DNA of 5,019 nucleotides, from contig JALAGR010000141.1 of NCBI GenBank assembly GCA_022712335.1, positions 1 through 5,019 of the forward strand. Direction: 5' to 3'. The notes under the pieces are model-generated. The model had not been told where the DNA came from. It searched no databases and saw only the letters and a list, made by a program, of their open reading frames with translations. Every line of letters starts with the position of its first letter. The first letter of the stretch is position 1. The translations under genes and the position numbers were made by a program. Positions 1 to 5,019 of the stretch are shown here, in pieces. The DNA comes from Pediococcus sp. Its GTDB lineage: Bacteria > Bacillota > Bacilli > Lactobacillales > Lactobacillaceae.

Positions 1-102
1 CAATATATTGAAGGTTTTTATAATCCAAGAAGACCACATTCGGTAAATAATATGTTGGCACCGAATCAAAAAGAAGCTAAATATTTTTCAGAACTCAACT
101 AA
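1..102 (+). CDS. IS3-family transposase (OrfB, DDE integrase-type), C-terminal fragment
   Basis: Only the last 33 codons and the TAA stop are present, read in frame 1 from the first base. They contain YIEGFYNPRRPHS followed by NNMLAPNQ. The pattern Y-I-x-x-(F/Y)-Y-N-x-x-R-x-H-S, followed shortly by a P-x-(Q/E) segment, is the hallmark C-terminal end of IS3-family OrfB transposases, just after the catalytic Glu of the DDE integrase core. The intact protein would catalyse cut-and-paste or copy-out transposition of the element via a circular intermediate. The catalytic residues lie outside the window, so activity cannot be judged. The window edge causes the truncation; the visible part shows no frameshift or internal stop. 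Confidence 0.85.
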   Translation, partial: QYIEGFYNPRRPHSVNNMLAPNQKEAKYFSELN

Positions 103-113
103 ATTTCATAAAA

Positions 114-140
114 GTTGTCTACTTTATTGACAATGATCCA
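114..140. repeat. Probable right terminal inverted repeat of the IS
   Basis: The stretch from the transposase stop to the junction ends GTTGTCTACTTTATTGACAA then TGATCCA. It contains a small internal inverted pair, TGTC (117-120 region) and GACA (129-132). Its complement begins TGGATCATTGTC, starting with TG as expected for this family. The partner repeat at the left end of the element is not in the window, so the assignment rests on position and on the abrupt change to host coding sequence beyond it. Confidence 0.5.
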
Positions 141-175
141 ACTCGACCTGTTGATCCCACTACAAAAATTTTCAT
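134..175 (-). pseudogene. 5' fragment of an NAD(P)-binding Rossmann-fold gene, interrupted by the IS
   Basis: On the minus strand an ATG at 175-173 opens a frame reading MKIFVVGSTGRVG. It then runs into IS sequence (S-L-S-I-K) and stops at 121-119. Hydrophobic beta strand 1 (KIFVV) followed by G7-x-x-G10-x-x-G13 is the dinucleotide-binding start of atypical short-chain dehydrogenase/NmrA-like NAD(P)H-binding proteins, whose intact members usually run to roughly 200-300 residues. A GGAGG Shine-Dalgarno lies 6 bases upstream of the ATG and a perfect TATAAT lies further upstream, so these are the expression signals of a real gene rather than chance. Everything after about codon 12-13 is displaced beyond the left end of the IS, outside the window. 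The exact last host base is uncertain because IS end and host codons could share the TGG. The precise enzyme activity cannot be known from 13 residues. Confidence 0.65.
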
Positions 176-181
176 GTTTTG

Positions 182-186
182 CCTCC
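182..186 (-). promoter_or_regulatory. Shine-Dalgarno of the IS-interrupted gene
   Basis: GGAGG read on the minus strand, 6 bases (CAAAAC) before the ATG at 175. The strong match and normal spacing support the short frame as the genuine start of a translated gene. Confidence 0.65.
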
Positions 187-208
187 ATCATTAATTTAAT
201 CTACTGCC

Positions 209-214
209 ATTATA
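209..214 (-). promoter_or_regulatory. -10 box for the IS-interrupted gene
   Basis: A perfect TATAAT on the minus strand, preceded directly by TG. It would start transcription near 202, giving a leader of about 27 bases to the ATG at 175. No good -35 hexamer is visible at 17 bp (AACTAG); TTAACT at 19 bp is the best alternative. The rest of 216-283 shows nothing else I can support. Confidence 0.5.
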
Positions 215-277
215 CAAAAAAGTTCTGCAAACTAGTTAAAAAAGTGGCTGATGGCCTTTGATTAAATTCCTTTTCAA

Positions 278-315
278 ACAAAAAAATATCCTCGATGATT
301 AATCCGAGGATATTT
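278..315 (-). terminator. Rho-independent terminator of the B3/B4-domain gene
   Basis: An 11-bp perfect stem is formed by 284-294 (AAATATCCTCG) and 305-315 (CGAGGATATTT) with a 10-base loop. On the minus strand it is followed by a T-rich tract (T run, then GTTTG). It begins 15 bases after the stop of the minus-strand gene ending at 331, so it closes that transcription unit and insulates it from the interrupted gene and IS. Confidence 0.85.
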
Positions 316-330
316 CTTGTAGTCTAGTTC

Positions 331-1020
331 TTATTGAGCTTTCAGTGTAATTTGCTCACCAGCCACACCCAATTCGCTTTCAATGAGTTCTTTTAATTTT
401 TCAATCGCAGCTTCAGCTCGTTTAGCTTGATCTGCATTGATGGCTTCAATCACCATCACAGCATCGGTCGTGTTATCTGTTAACATCGTTCTTTGTGCTT
501 CTCGCCAATTGAAACAGCGACAAACTGCACCTGTTTCGTCATAATAAATCACTTCATCAGACAAAGCAGGCTCATCTTTGTCTGATCCTAAAGGGCGAAA
601 ATTTTCTCCGCCTTTTGCTACACCTAGGTGCATAACCCCGTCCAGCTTTTGTAAATCTTCACCACCACAAGGCACTCCATATTCTAACGAAATACTATTA
701 TAAATATCTACCAAAGGGTTGATTGGACTTAATGATTTTCCTTGGGATATTCGTTTTAGAAGTGCTTCAATTGAAGCCCGTGCTCCCTTTTTCTTCTTAA
801 ATTTAGAAAAAGCATCGCGCCATTCACTAATTACTGGATTATCTCGAAAAACATCGTTAGTAATATATTTTTGCGATTTATCTATCGCGTTATTCAATAA
901 CGCTTGGTACCTTCTTTCGCTTTCAGAGTGGTTATTAATTCCTCTAACTACTAAAACTTCAAAACGAGCTTCAGGGAACATTTGCCAAATTTCTTCATCG
1001 ATCTTCAATGATTGCACCAT
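331..1020 (-). CDS. Free-standing B3/B4 domain protein (PheRS beta-subunit editing-like domain)
   Basis: This 229-residue protein resembles the B3/B4 domain of the phenylalanyl-tRNA synthetase beta chain, but has no catalytic, B1, B2 or B5 parts. In PheRS this domain hydrolyses Tyr wrongly attached to tRNA-Phe. Free-standing versions are annotated as putative tRNA-binding or editing proteins, and their substrate is inferred. Visible blocks are F15-PEARFEVLVVRGINN (typical N-terminal strand), W67-RDAF, INPLVDIYNSISLEYGVPCGGEDL (100-123, the most conserved block), FRPLGSDKDEP (141-151) and FNWREAQRTMLTDNTT (170-185). The C-terminal 30 residues form a charged helix. No signal peptide or membrane segment is seen, so it is cytoplasmic. 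The start is fixed by AAGGAGG 5 bases upstream. It is monocistronic, with its own promoter and terminator. Confidence is high for the family, low for the biological substrate. Confidence 0.85.
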   Translation of the reverse strand: MVQSLKIDEEIWQMFPEARFEVLVVRGINNHSESERRYQALLNNAIDKSQKYITNDVFRDNPVISEWRDAFSKFKKKKGARASIEALLKRISQGKSLSPINPLVDIYNSISLEYGVPCGGEDLQKLDGVMHLGVAKGGENFRPLGSDKDEPALSDEVIYYDETGAVCRCFNWREAQRTMLTDNTTDAVMVIEAINADQAKRAEAAIEKLKELIESELGVAGEQITLKAQ

Positions 1021-1050
1021 AAATTCCTCCTTTTATTACTAGTCATGCCT

Positions 1051-1079
1051 ATTGTCTACCAAAATAGATGCAATTGCAA
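1051..1079 (-). promoter_or_regulatory. Candidate promoter of the B3/B4-domain gene
   Basis: On the minus strand, TTGCAA (1074-1079) and GACAAT (1051-1056) are separated by exactly 17 bp, in the short gap between the gpmA terminator and the gene. The predicted leader is about 25 bases and contains the Shine-Dalgarno AAGGAGG at 1026-1032. Both hexamers match consensus at only 4 of 6 positions or a little more, so this is tentative. Confidence 0.4.
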
Positions 1080-1089
1080 CAAAAAAGTT

Positions 1090-1129
1090 GGTAAATAAAA
1101 AACTCAATCCAAATTGAATTGAGTTTTTT
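1090..1129 (-). terminator. Rho-independent terminator of gpmA
   Basis: A 12-bp perfect stem pairs 1097-1108 (AAAAAACTCAAT) with 1118-1129 (ATTGAGTTTTTT) around a 9-base loop. It lies 14 bases past the gpmA stop on the minus strand. Its A/T-flanked symmetry means it could work in both directions, but only the minus strand carries an upstream gene close by. Confidence 0.85.
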
Positions 1130-1142
1130 CACTTAGCTAAAA

Positions 1143-1832
1143 TTAGTTAAGCTTTGTCTTACCTTGTACTTCAAGCTTTTCGTTGAAGTCATAAACAACT
1201 GGTTCACCAGTAGCCATTTCAAGGTTGATGATATCTTCATCAGAGATATCTTCGATGTACTTGCTCAATGCACGTAGTGAGTTACCATGTGCAGCAATAA
1301 TAACGTTCTTGCCGTCGATTAACTTAGGAGCAATTTCGTCTTCCCAGAAAGGAATAACACGTTCAAGAGTAACCTTGAGGTTTTCACCACCAGGGATGAT
1401 ACGTGGGTCTAAGTTAGCGTAACGACGGTCGTTTGCTGCTGAACCTTCGTCATCAGCACCCAATAGTGGAGGAAGAACGTCGTATGAACGACGCCATGTG
1501 TGAACTTGGTCATCGCCCCATTTTTCAGCTGCTTCAGCCTTGTTTTGGCCTTGAAGTGCACCGTAATGACGTTCGTTTAAGCGCCATGTCTTTGTTTCAG
1601 GAATCCATAGTTGGTCTGAACCTTCCAAAGCATAGTGCAAAGTCTTGATGGCACGAGTTAATACTGAAGTGTAAGCTTGATCGAATTCGATTCCAGCTTC
1701 CTTGATTAACTTACCAGCGTTTTGTGCTTGTTTAACACCTTCGTCACTAAGATCTACATCAACCCAACCAGTGAATTGGTTTGATAAGTTCCATTGACTT
1801 TGTCCATGACGGATCAAAACTAATTTTGCCAT
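1143..1832 (-). CDS. gpmA: 2,3-bisphosphoglycerate-dependent phosphoglycerate mutase
   Basis: This cytoplasmic glycolytic enzyme interconverts 3-phosphoglycerate and 2-phosphoglycerate through a phosphohistidine intermediate. The 229-residue length is standard for the cofactor-dependent (dPGM) histidine phosphatase family. The signature LIRHGQS (6-12) carries the phosphorylated His9 preceded by Arg8. [10 protein letters not shown] contains Arg60, and [11 protein letters not shown] contains the acid/base Glu87 plus Arg88 and Tyr90. The second catalytic histidine is His182 in [20 protein letters not shown] (113-122) and PGGENL (147-152) are also family-typical. All active-site residues are intact. 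The start gives the canonical [11 protein letters not shown]-terminus. The gene stands alone between a recognisable promoter and terminator. High expression is expected for a central glycolytic enzyme. Confidence 0.98.
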   Translation of the reverse strand: MAKLVLIRHGQSQWNLSNQFTGWVDVDLSDEGVKQAQNAGKLIKEAGIEFDQAYTSVLTRAIKTLHYALEGSDQLWIPETKTWRLNERHYGALQGQNKAEAAEKWGDDQVHTWRRSYDVLPPLLGADDEGSAANDRRYANLDPRIIPGGENLKVTLERVIPFWEDEIAPKLIDGKNVIIAAHGNSLRALSKYIEDISDEDIINLEMATGEPVVYDFNEKLEVQGKTKLN

Positions 1833-1843
1833 ATCGTTTAAAT

Positions 1844-1851
1844 ACCTCTTT
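1844..1851 (-). promoter_or_regulatory. Ribosome binding site of gpmA with long spacing
   Basis: AAAGAGGT on the minus strand lies 11 bases before the gpmA ATG, longer than the 5-9 bases seen at the neighbouring genes. The A/T-rich spacer (ATTTAAACGAT) offers no closer alternative, and the conserved N-terminus leaves no doubt about the start codon. Confidence 0.6.
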
Positions 1852-1876
1852 CTTGAATTAAATTTCTAACATTACA

Positions 1877-1905
1877 ATTTTACAATTTTTAAGCGATTAG
1901 TACAA
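1877..1905 (-). promoter_or_regulatory. Sigma-A-type promoter of gpmA
   Basis: On the minus strand, TTGTAC (1900-1905) is separated from TAAAAT (1877-1882) by exactly 17 bp. The -10 matches consensus at 5 of 6 positions. Transcription would begin near 1870, leaving a leader of about 38 bases. It lies downstream of the terminator of the preceding minus-strand gene, so gpmA is independently transcribed. Confidence 0.6.
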
Positions 1906-1942
1906 ACCGAAAATGAAGAAGTTTACTTAAATAACAGTGTAA

Positions 1943-1977
1943 TCAAACAAAAAAGGTGACTTCAAAAGTCACTTTTT
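1943..1977 (-). terminator. Rho-independent terminator of the TPR-like Ser-rich protein gene
   Basis: A 12-bp stem joins 1951-1962 (AAAAGGTGACTT) with 1966-1977 (AAGTCACTTTTT), with one G-U type mismatch and a three-base loop. On the minus strand it is followed by TTGTTTG. It begins 15 bases after the stop of the gene ending at 1993. Confidence 0.85.
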
Positions 1978-1992
1978 CAATAAAAATCATTT

Positions 1993-2895
1993 TTATGCTT
2001 CTTCGTCTTTAGTAACTTTTAATTTATCCTTAGATTTAGACTCTGATTTATCTTTTGCTTTAGATGCTGTTACTTTAGCAGCACTACTACTCGATTCATC
2101 TTCTTTTTCAGAAGAAGAACTACTCTCTGTAGCACTACTTTCTTCTTGAGATTCTGAAGTCGACTTGGAAGAACTTTCTATATCACTTTTTTCGCTCACT
2201 GGTTGTTCAGGCGCGGGCGCAACAGAAGGTCCTGGTCCTCCATACTGTGGAAATGTTTGTTGATTCGAACTAGTACTAGCACTACTTTGATTGTCGTCTG
2301 GTGTAGTATCCGTACTAAATGAACCTTGGTCTGCAACAATCCCAGCGTTGTTAAAGCGTTGAAGCACTAAAACTTGATCATAAATTGTTTTATAGTAGCC
2401 TTTTTCAAATTCCTTGTTGCTTAACAAACTGTCAATTTCTGAATTAGAACCATAGAAATTCCAAGCTGCGTTCATTTCTTTAGCAGTCTGCAATTGCTTA
2501 TTAAATTTTTTAACGTTCCTTTTAATTTTATCGATTAATTTAATTTTAGTTTCGCTACGTTCCTTTAACGTTGTCGAAGCTTTTTCATAAGATGTTACCG
2601 CCTTATAATCGTTACGTGCACTAGTAAATTCATTGCGTTTGAATTCAGAAGTCGCCCGCACATAGCGTTTGGTTTGCGCAAGTAGATTAGTGGCATGTTG
2701 GTCATCTTTTTTCATGGTCAGAGCACGTGAAAAATAATTTTTAGCTACAGTATAATTAGCTTGTTCAATCGCTGTTTTTCCATTTGTGACATTACGATTA
2801 TATTGAAGCTGCTCTGCACGATAATGTGAAACAGCATAGCCGCCAACAACGCCTGCTACTAGAAAAATTAATACTGCCCAAATCCATTTCTTCAT
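1993..2895 (-). CDS. Membrane-anchored TPR-like protein with Ser/Glu/Lys-rich C-terminal tail, function unknown
   Basis: I do not recognise a named family for this 300-residue protein. Residues 1-3 are basic (MKK) and 4-22 form one hydrophobic segment (WIWAVLIFLVAGVVGGY), an N-terminal signal anchor with no lipobox Cys. The rest is therefore probably outside the membrane. Residues 36-70 (GKTAIEQANYTVAKNYFSRAL) and about 77-110 (RATSEFKRNEFTSARNDYKAV) look like two TPR-type helical hairpins. A charged helical stretch follows (110-180). Residues 190-235 are a Ser/Thr/Gln/Pro/Gly linker with PQYGGPGPSVAPAPEQP. From 235 to the end the chain is low-complexity Ser, Glu and Lys, ending KDEEA. No LPxTG sorting motif is seen. 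A GAAGGAGGTC ribosome site 7 bases (from AAGGAGG) before the ATG fixes the start. It is divergent from cfa. A cell-envelope role is plausible but only inferred. Confidence 0.85.
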   Translation of the reverse strand: MKKWIWAVLIFLVAGVVGGYAVSHYRAEQLQYNRNVTNGKTAIEQANYTVAKNYFSRALTMKKDDQHATNLLAQTKRYVRATSEFKRNEFTSARNDYKAVTSYEKASTTLKERSETKIKLIDKIKRNVKKFNKQLQTAKEMNAAWNFYGSNSEIDSLLSNKEFEKGYYKTIYDQVLVLQRFNNAGIVADQGSFSTDTTPDDNQSSASTSSNQQTFPQYGGPGPSVAPAPEQPVSEKSDIESSSKSTSESQEESSATESSSSSEKEDESSSSAAKVTASKAKDKSESKSKDKLKVTKDEEA

Positions 2896-2923
2896 TGCCT
2901 GACCTCCTTCTTATACCTGATTT

Positions 2924-2932
2924 ATTATACCA
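2924..2932 (-). promoter_or_regulatory. Extended -10 promoter of the TPR-like protein gene
   Basis: On the minus strand TGGTATAAT gives a perfect TATAAT (2924-2929) with the TG-N extension. No convincing -35 is present at 17 bp, as is common for extended -10 promoters. The start point would be near 2917, directly upstream of the Shine-Dalgarno at 2903-2909, giving a very short leader. Confidence 0.6.
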
Positions 2933-2981
2933 CGTAAATTAAATTTAACTTGTCCGATGATTCCAACATAATGCTTCACAT

Positions 2982-3010
2982 TTGAAAAATTGGTCAACAA
3001 AGTTTATAAC
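2982..3010 (+). promoter_or_regulatory. Sigma-A-type promoter of cfa
   Basis: TTGAAA (2982-2987) and TATAAC (3005-3010) are separated by exactly 17 bp, each matching consensus at 5 of 6 positions. It fires away from the minus-strand promoter at 2924-2932, so the 155-bp gap is a divergent promoter region. The leader to the cfa ATG is about 35 bases. Confidence 0.65.
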
Positions 3011-3012
3011 AG

Positions 3013-3021
3013 TGGTATAAC
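3013..3021 (+). promoter_or_regulatory. Second candidate -10 (extended) for cfa
   Basis: TGGTATAAC places a second TATAAC exactly 11 bp downstream of the first, with a TG-N extension of its own. It has no good -35 at 17 bp (GTCAAC). It could be an alternative start or simply a sequence echo of the first -10. Confidence 0.35.
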
Positions 3022-3050
3022 TCTTTTATTTTTAGAAAGGATCTGAAAAA

Positions 3051-4226
3051 ATGCTTGAGAAACAATTTTATAAATCGTTTTTAAAGCGGACATTTAACAT
3101 TCCCGTACGTGTTAATTACTGGGATGGAAGTTCTGCAGTCTATGGAACGGGGGATCCTCAAGTCACCATAAACTTTAAAAAAGCAATCCCCGTTAAAAGC
3201 ATTCTAAAAAACGCCTCGATTGCTCTTGGTGAAGCCTACATGGATGGAACAATTACCGTCGATGGTAGCTTGCAACAACTAATTACATCAGCTTATGAAA
3301 ACGCAGATAGCTTTTTCCACAACAAAAAATTCATTCGTTTCCTTCCTAAACAGGGACATGACGAAAAAGAAAGTATGGAAGACGTACAAAATCATTACGA
3401 TATCGGAAATGATTTCTACCGCCTCTGGCTTGATCCAACCTTAACCTATTCTTGTGCTTATTTTGAAAATGAAAATGATACACTTGAACAAGCTCAAATG
3501 AATAAAGTTCGTCATATTATTCGAAAACTTCATCCTCAACGGGGCAAAACTTTACTAGACATTGGTTGCGGCTGGGGAACTTTGATGCTGACAGCTGCTA
3601 AAGAATTTGACCTTAAAGTTGTCGGAGTCACTTTAAGTAAAGAACAATATGACCTTGTCAGTCAACGCATTAAAGACGAAGGTCTAGAAGGCGTGGCTGA
3701 AGTTCGCCTCCAAGACTATCGCGAACTAGGTGATGCTAAGTTTGATTACATTACCAGCGTTGGGATGTTTGAACATGTTGGTAAAGAAAACTTAGGAATT
3801 TACTTTGAAAACGTCGCTAAATACCTCAAAAATGATGGTGTAGCTTTGATTCACGGGATTACTCGCCAACAAGGCGGAGCCAATAACGGTTGGTTAAATA
3901 AATGGATTTTCCCTGGTGGATACGTTCCTGGATTGGTCGAAAATGTCGACCATATCATCGATAGTGGACTTCAAATCGATGATATGGAACCCCTTCGTCG
4001 TCATTATCAGCGTACTACCGAAATTTGGGATTTGAACTTCAATAAACATCGTGCTGAAGTTCAAGCTATGTTCGACGAGCGTTTTGTACGAATGTGGGAT
4101 CTCTACCTTCAAGCCTGTGCTGCTTCATTCGAATCTGGAAACATCGATGTTATTCAATACTTGCTAACTAAAGGTGCTAGCGGTCGTGTACTTCCAATGA
4201 CACGCGAATATATGTATGAAAAATAG
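3051..4226 (+). CDS. cfa: Cyclopropane-fatty-acyl-phospholipid synthase
   Basis: This enzyme transfers a methylene group from S-adenosylmethionine to cis double bonds of unsaturated acyl chains in membrane phospholipids, acting at the inner face of the membrane. Such modification is linked in lactic acid bacteria to acid, ethanol and stationary-phase stress. Length (391) is normal for the family. Residues 1-100 form the small N-terminal lipid-binding domain; the rest is a class I methyltransferase. [15 protein letters not shown] (114-128) and YSCAYF (133-138) are family signatures. [11 protein letters not shown] (168-178) is the SAM-binding loop and GMFEHVG (238-244) is motif IV. By comparison with E. 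coli Cfa, Cys135, Glu241, His268, Ile270 and Tyr319 match the bicarbonate-binding residues. All appear intact. AAAGGA 9 bases upstream supports this start. Monocistronic. Confidence 0.97.
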   Translation: MLEKQFYKSFLKRTFNIPVRVNYWDGSSAVYGTGDPQVTINFKKAIPVKSILKNASIALGEAYMDGTITVDGSLQQLITSAYENADSFFHNKKFIRFLPKQGHDEKESMEDVQNHYDIGNDFYRLWLDPTLTYSCAYFENENDTLEQAQMNKVRHIIRKLHPQRGKTLLDIGCGWGTLMLTAAKEFDLKVVGVTLSKEQYDLVSQRIKDEGLEGVAEVRLQDYRELGDAKFDYITSVGMFEHVGKENLGIYFENVAKYLKNDGVALIHGITRQQGGANNGWLNKWIFPGGYVPGLVENVDHIIDSGLQIDDMEPLRRHYQRTTEIWDLNFNKHRAEVQAMFDERFVRMWDLYLQACAASFESGNIDVIQYLLTKGASGRVLPMTREYMYEK

Positions 4227-4242
4227 TAATTAAAATTAATTT

Positions 4243-4284
4243 AGACCTGTTTTCGGAATTCTACCGGGCAGGTCTTTTTATTTT
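4243..4284 (+). terminator. Rho-independent terminator of cfa
   Basis: AGACCTG (4243-4249) pairs with CAGGTCT (4269-4275). A further CGG/CCG pair extends the inner stem around AATTCTA, and TTTTTATTTT follows. It begins 16 bases after the cfa stop and separates cfa from the Nudix gene. Confidence 0.85.
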
Positions 4285-4332
4285 GGTATGATTCCTTAAT
4301 CTTAATATGTGTTTCGTTCTATTATGAAGTAG

Positions 4333-4338
4333 TACAAT
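4333..4338 (+). promoter_or_regulatory. Weak candidate -10 box for the Nudix gene
   Basis: TACAAT is the best -10-like hexamer between the cfa terminator and the Nudix gene. No acceptable -35 lies 16-18 bp upstream. The terminator at 4243-4284 implies that some promoter must lie in 4285-4375, but I cannot place it firmly. Confidence 0.3.
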
Positions 4339-4390
4339 AACCATATCAGCTAGCCCTAGATAAAAATCACAATCAAGGAGACGTCGTCTT

Positions 4391-5011
4391 ATGGATAATT
4401 TAACTTGTTTAAAAAAGATGCGTCGCATCTTAGTTTTAACTAAAAATAGCCTAGCATATTCAAAAGATCCGTTTGATCGAGAACGATTAAACGAAGTAGC
4501 GAATATTTCCGCGGAAATTTTAGCATCCATTGCGAAGACTCCTATTAATACGATTGATAATACCTTTTTGAAGGATCAGGGATACCTTACTCCCAAAGTT
4601 GACGTTAGAGTTTTCTTTCAAAACAAGTATGGTGAAGTGCTGCTTGTTCAAGATCAATTTACCAAAGAATGGTCGTTACCTGGCGGTTTTGCAGAAATCG
4701 GCATGTCTCCCGTCGAAAATGCACGTAGAGAAGTATACGAAGAAATCGGTCGAAAAGCTACTATTGATGGTTTAAGAGCGATCTTCGATACCAATAAAAG
4801 TACAAAACATTTACAAGTAGCCCAGTATTATAAACTTATATTTTCTGGAACATTACTTGACGATACTGCTTTTAAAGCGAATGTAGAGATTTCAAACATG
4901 AGCTATTTCGCTCTAGATCAGCTCCCTCAGCTATCCATCAAGCGAACCAATCCAGAACAATTAACCATTGTAAATCAAGCAATAAAAGATGGAATTGTGT
5001 ATGTGGAGTAG
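4391..5011 (+). CDS. Nudix hydrolase with N-terminal Nudix-associated domain (putative NDP-X / ADP-ribose pyrophosphatase)
   Basis: This 206-residue protein is likely a cytoplasmic Mg-dependent hydrolase that cleaves a nucleoside diphosphate linked to another group. Residues 1-60 match the helical N-terminal domain that precedes Nudix in this Firmicute family, with LAYSKDPFDRERLNEVANIS (21-40) as its signature. The Nudix fold follows from about 69 (VDVRVFFQNKYGEVLLVQD). The Nudix box starts at G99 and contains R113-E114-x-x-E117-E118-x-G120, the metal-binding core, intact. The Glu expected at the GX5E position is Met105. Relatives are often annotated ADP-ribose pyrophosphatase, and some act on CDP-choline or similar compounds, so the substrate is unresolved. 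AAGGAGA 9 bases before the ATG supports the start. It is a separate unit downstream of the cfa terminator. Confidence 0.88.
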   Translation: MDNLTCLKKMRRILVLTKNSLAYSKDPFDRERLNEVANISAEILASIAKTPINTIDNTFLKDQGYLTPKVDVRVFFQNKYGEVLLVQDQFTKEWSLPGGFAEIGMSPVENARREVYEEIGRKATIDGLRAIFDTNKSTKHLQVAQYYKLIFSGTLLDDTAFKANVEISNMSYFALDQLPQLSIKRTNPEQLTIVNQAIKDGIVYVE

Positions 5012-5019
5012 TATTCATA

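Larger units (their letters stand above)
1..140 (+). mobile_element. Right end of an IS3-family insertion sequence (partial)
   Basis: This is the 3' portion of an insertion sequence that enters from the left of the window. It comprises the end of the transposase gene (stop at 100-102) and about 38 bases of non-coding end. The last bases, up to TGATCCA at 134-140, read on the opposite strand as TGGATCATTGTCAAT, which fits the TG...CA termini of IS3-family elements. The left end and left inverted repeat are outside the window, so the exact boundary is inferred. Position 132 (TTGACA) is a possible alternative end. The element sits against the start of a broken minus-strand gene, which independently places the junction at about 132-142. 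Confidence 0.75.

Noticed and set aside
112..261. Plus-strand open stretch in the frame of the transposase after its stop
   Set aside because: It has no ATG or ribosome binding site and crosses the IS/host junction. The minus-strand gene fragment explains this DNA better.
239..262. Possible hairpin around GTGGCTGATGGCC
   Set aside because: The arms pair imperfectly with bulges. It is not associated with a gene end, and the real terminator is the perfect stem at 284-315.
719..1042. Plus-strand open frame of 107 codons
   Set aside because: It lies antisense inside the B3/B4-domain gene, has no ribosome binding site, and its composition is that of a shadow frame.
1225..1648. Two plus-strand open frames (65 and 71 codons)
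   Set aside because: Both are antisense to gpmA, whose codon bias and conserved motifs explain the open frames. No start signals are present.
2982..2997. TTGA-N8-TCAA inverted repeat overlapping the cfa -35, considered as a FabT-like operator
   Set aside because: FabT sites have TTTGA and TCAAA half-sites separated by only about 3 bases. The spacing here is too long and the half-sites are short enough to arise by chance.
3894..4112. Minus-strand open frame of 72 codons
   Set aside because: It is fully antisense to the conserved C-terminal half of cfa and lacks a ribosome binding site.
4261..4530. Minus-strand open frame of 89 codons
   Set aside because: It overlaps the start of the Nudix gene and runs into the cfa terminator hairpin. 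It has no recognisable domain or start signal.

Overview
This 5 kb window looks like chromosomal DNA of a low-GC Firmicute, most likely a member of the Lactobacillaceae. The evidence is the A+T-rich intergenic DNA, strong AAGGAGG-type ribosome binding sites, sigma-A-like promoters, compact U-tailed terminators, a cofactor-dependent phosphoglycerate mutase, a cyclopropane fatty acid synthase and a Nudix protein with the N-terminal extension common in this group. The species cannot be fixed from the sequence.

Layout. (1) Positions 1-140 hold the end of an IS3-family insertion sequence: the last 33 codons of its DDE transposase and its right end. (2) Immediately beside it, on the minus strand, is the start of a broken gene (about 134-175). 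It has its own -10 box and Shine-Dalgarno, and encodes MKIFVVGSTGRVG, the beginning of an NAD(P)-binding Rossmann protein. The IS cuts it off after about 12-13 codons. (3) Minus strand, 331-1020: a free-standing B3/B4 (PheRS beta editing-like) domain protein with its own promoter and terminator. (4) Minus strand, 1143-1832: gpmA, the glycolytic phosphoglycerate mutase, with its own promoter and terminator. (5) Minus strand, 1993-2895: a membrane-anchored, TPR-like protein with a Ser/Glu/Lys-rich tail and no assigned function. (6) Plus strand, 3051-4226: cfa, cyclopropane-fatty-acyl-phospholipid synthase, divergent from (5) and followed by a terminator. (7) Plus strand, 4391-5011: a Nudix hydrolase with an altered Nudix box.

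Each intact gene appears to be its own transcription unit. All four intact genes with a visible downstream region are followed by a U-tailed hairpin, and most have a recognisable promoter. There is no sign of a multi-gene system; the genes are housekeeping or accessory metabolism (glycolysis, membrane lipid modification, aminoacyl-tRNA quality control, nucleotide clean-up). The most informative observation is the IS insertion into the start of the Rossmann-fold gene. Next are the free-standing editing-like domain, the unassigned Ser-rich surface protein, and the Nudix box Glu-to-Met change. I did not find convincing evidence of an undescribed defence, mobile or RNA-based system.
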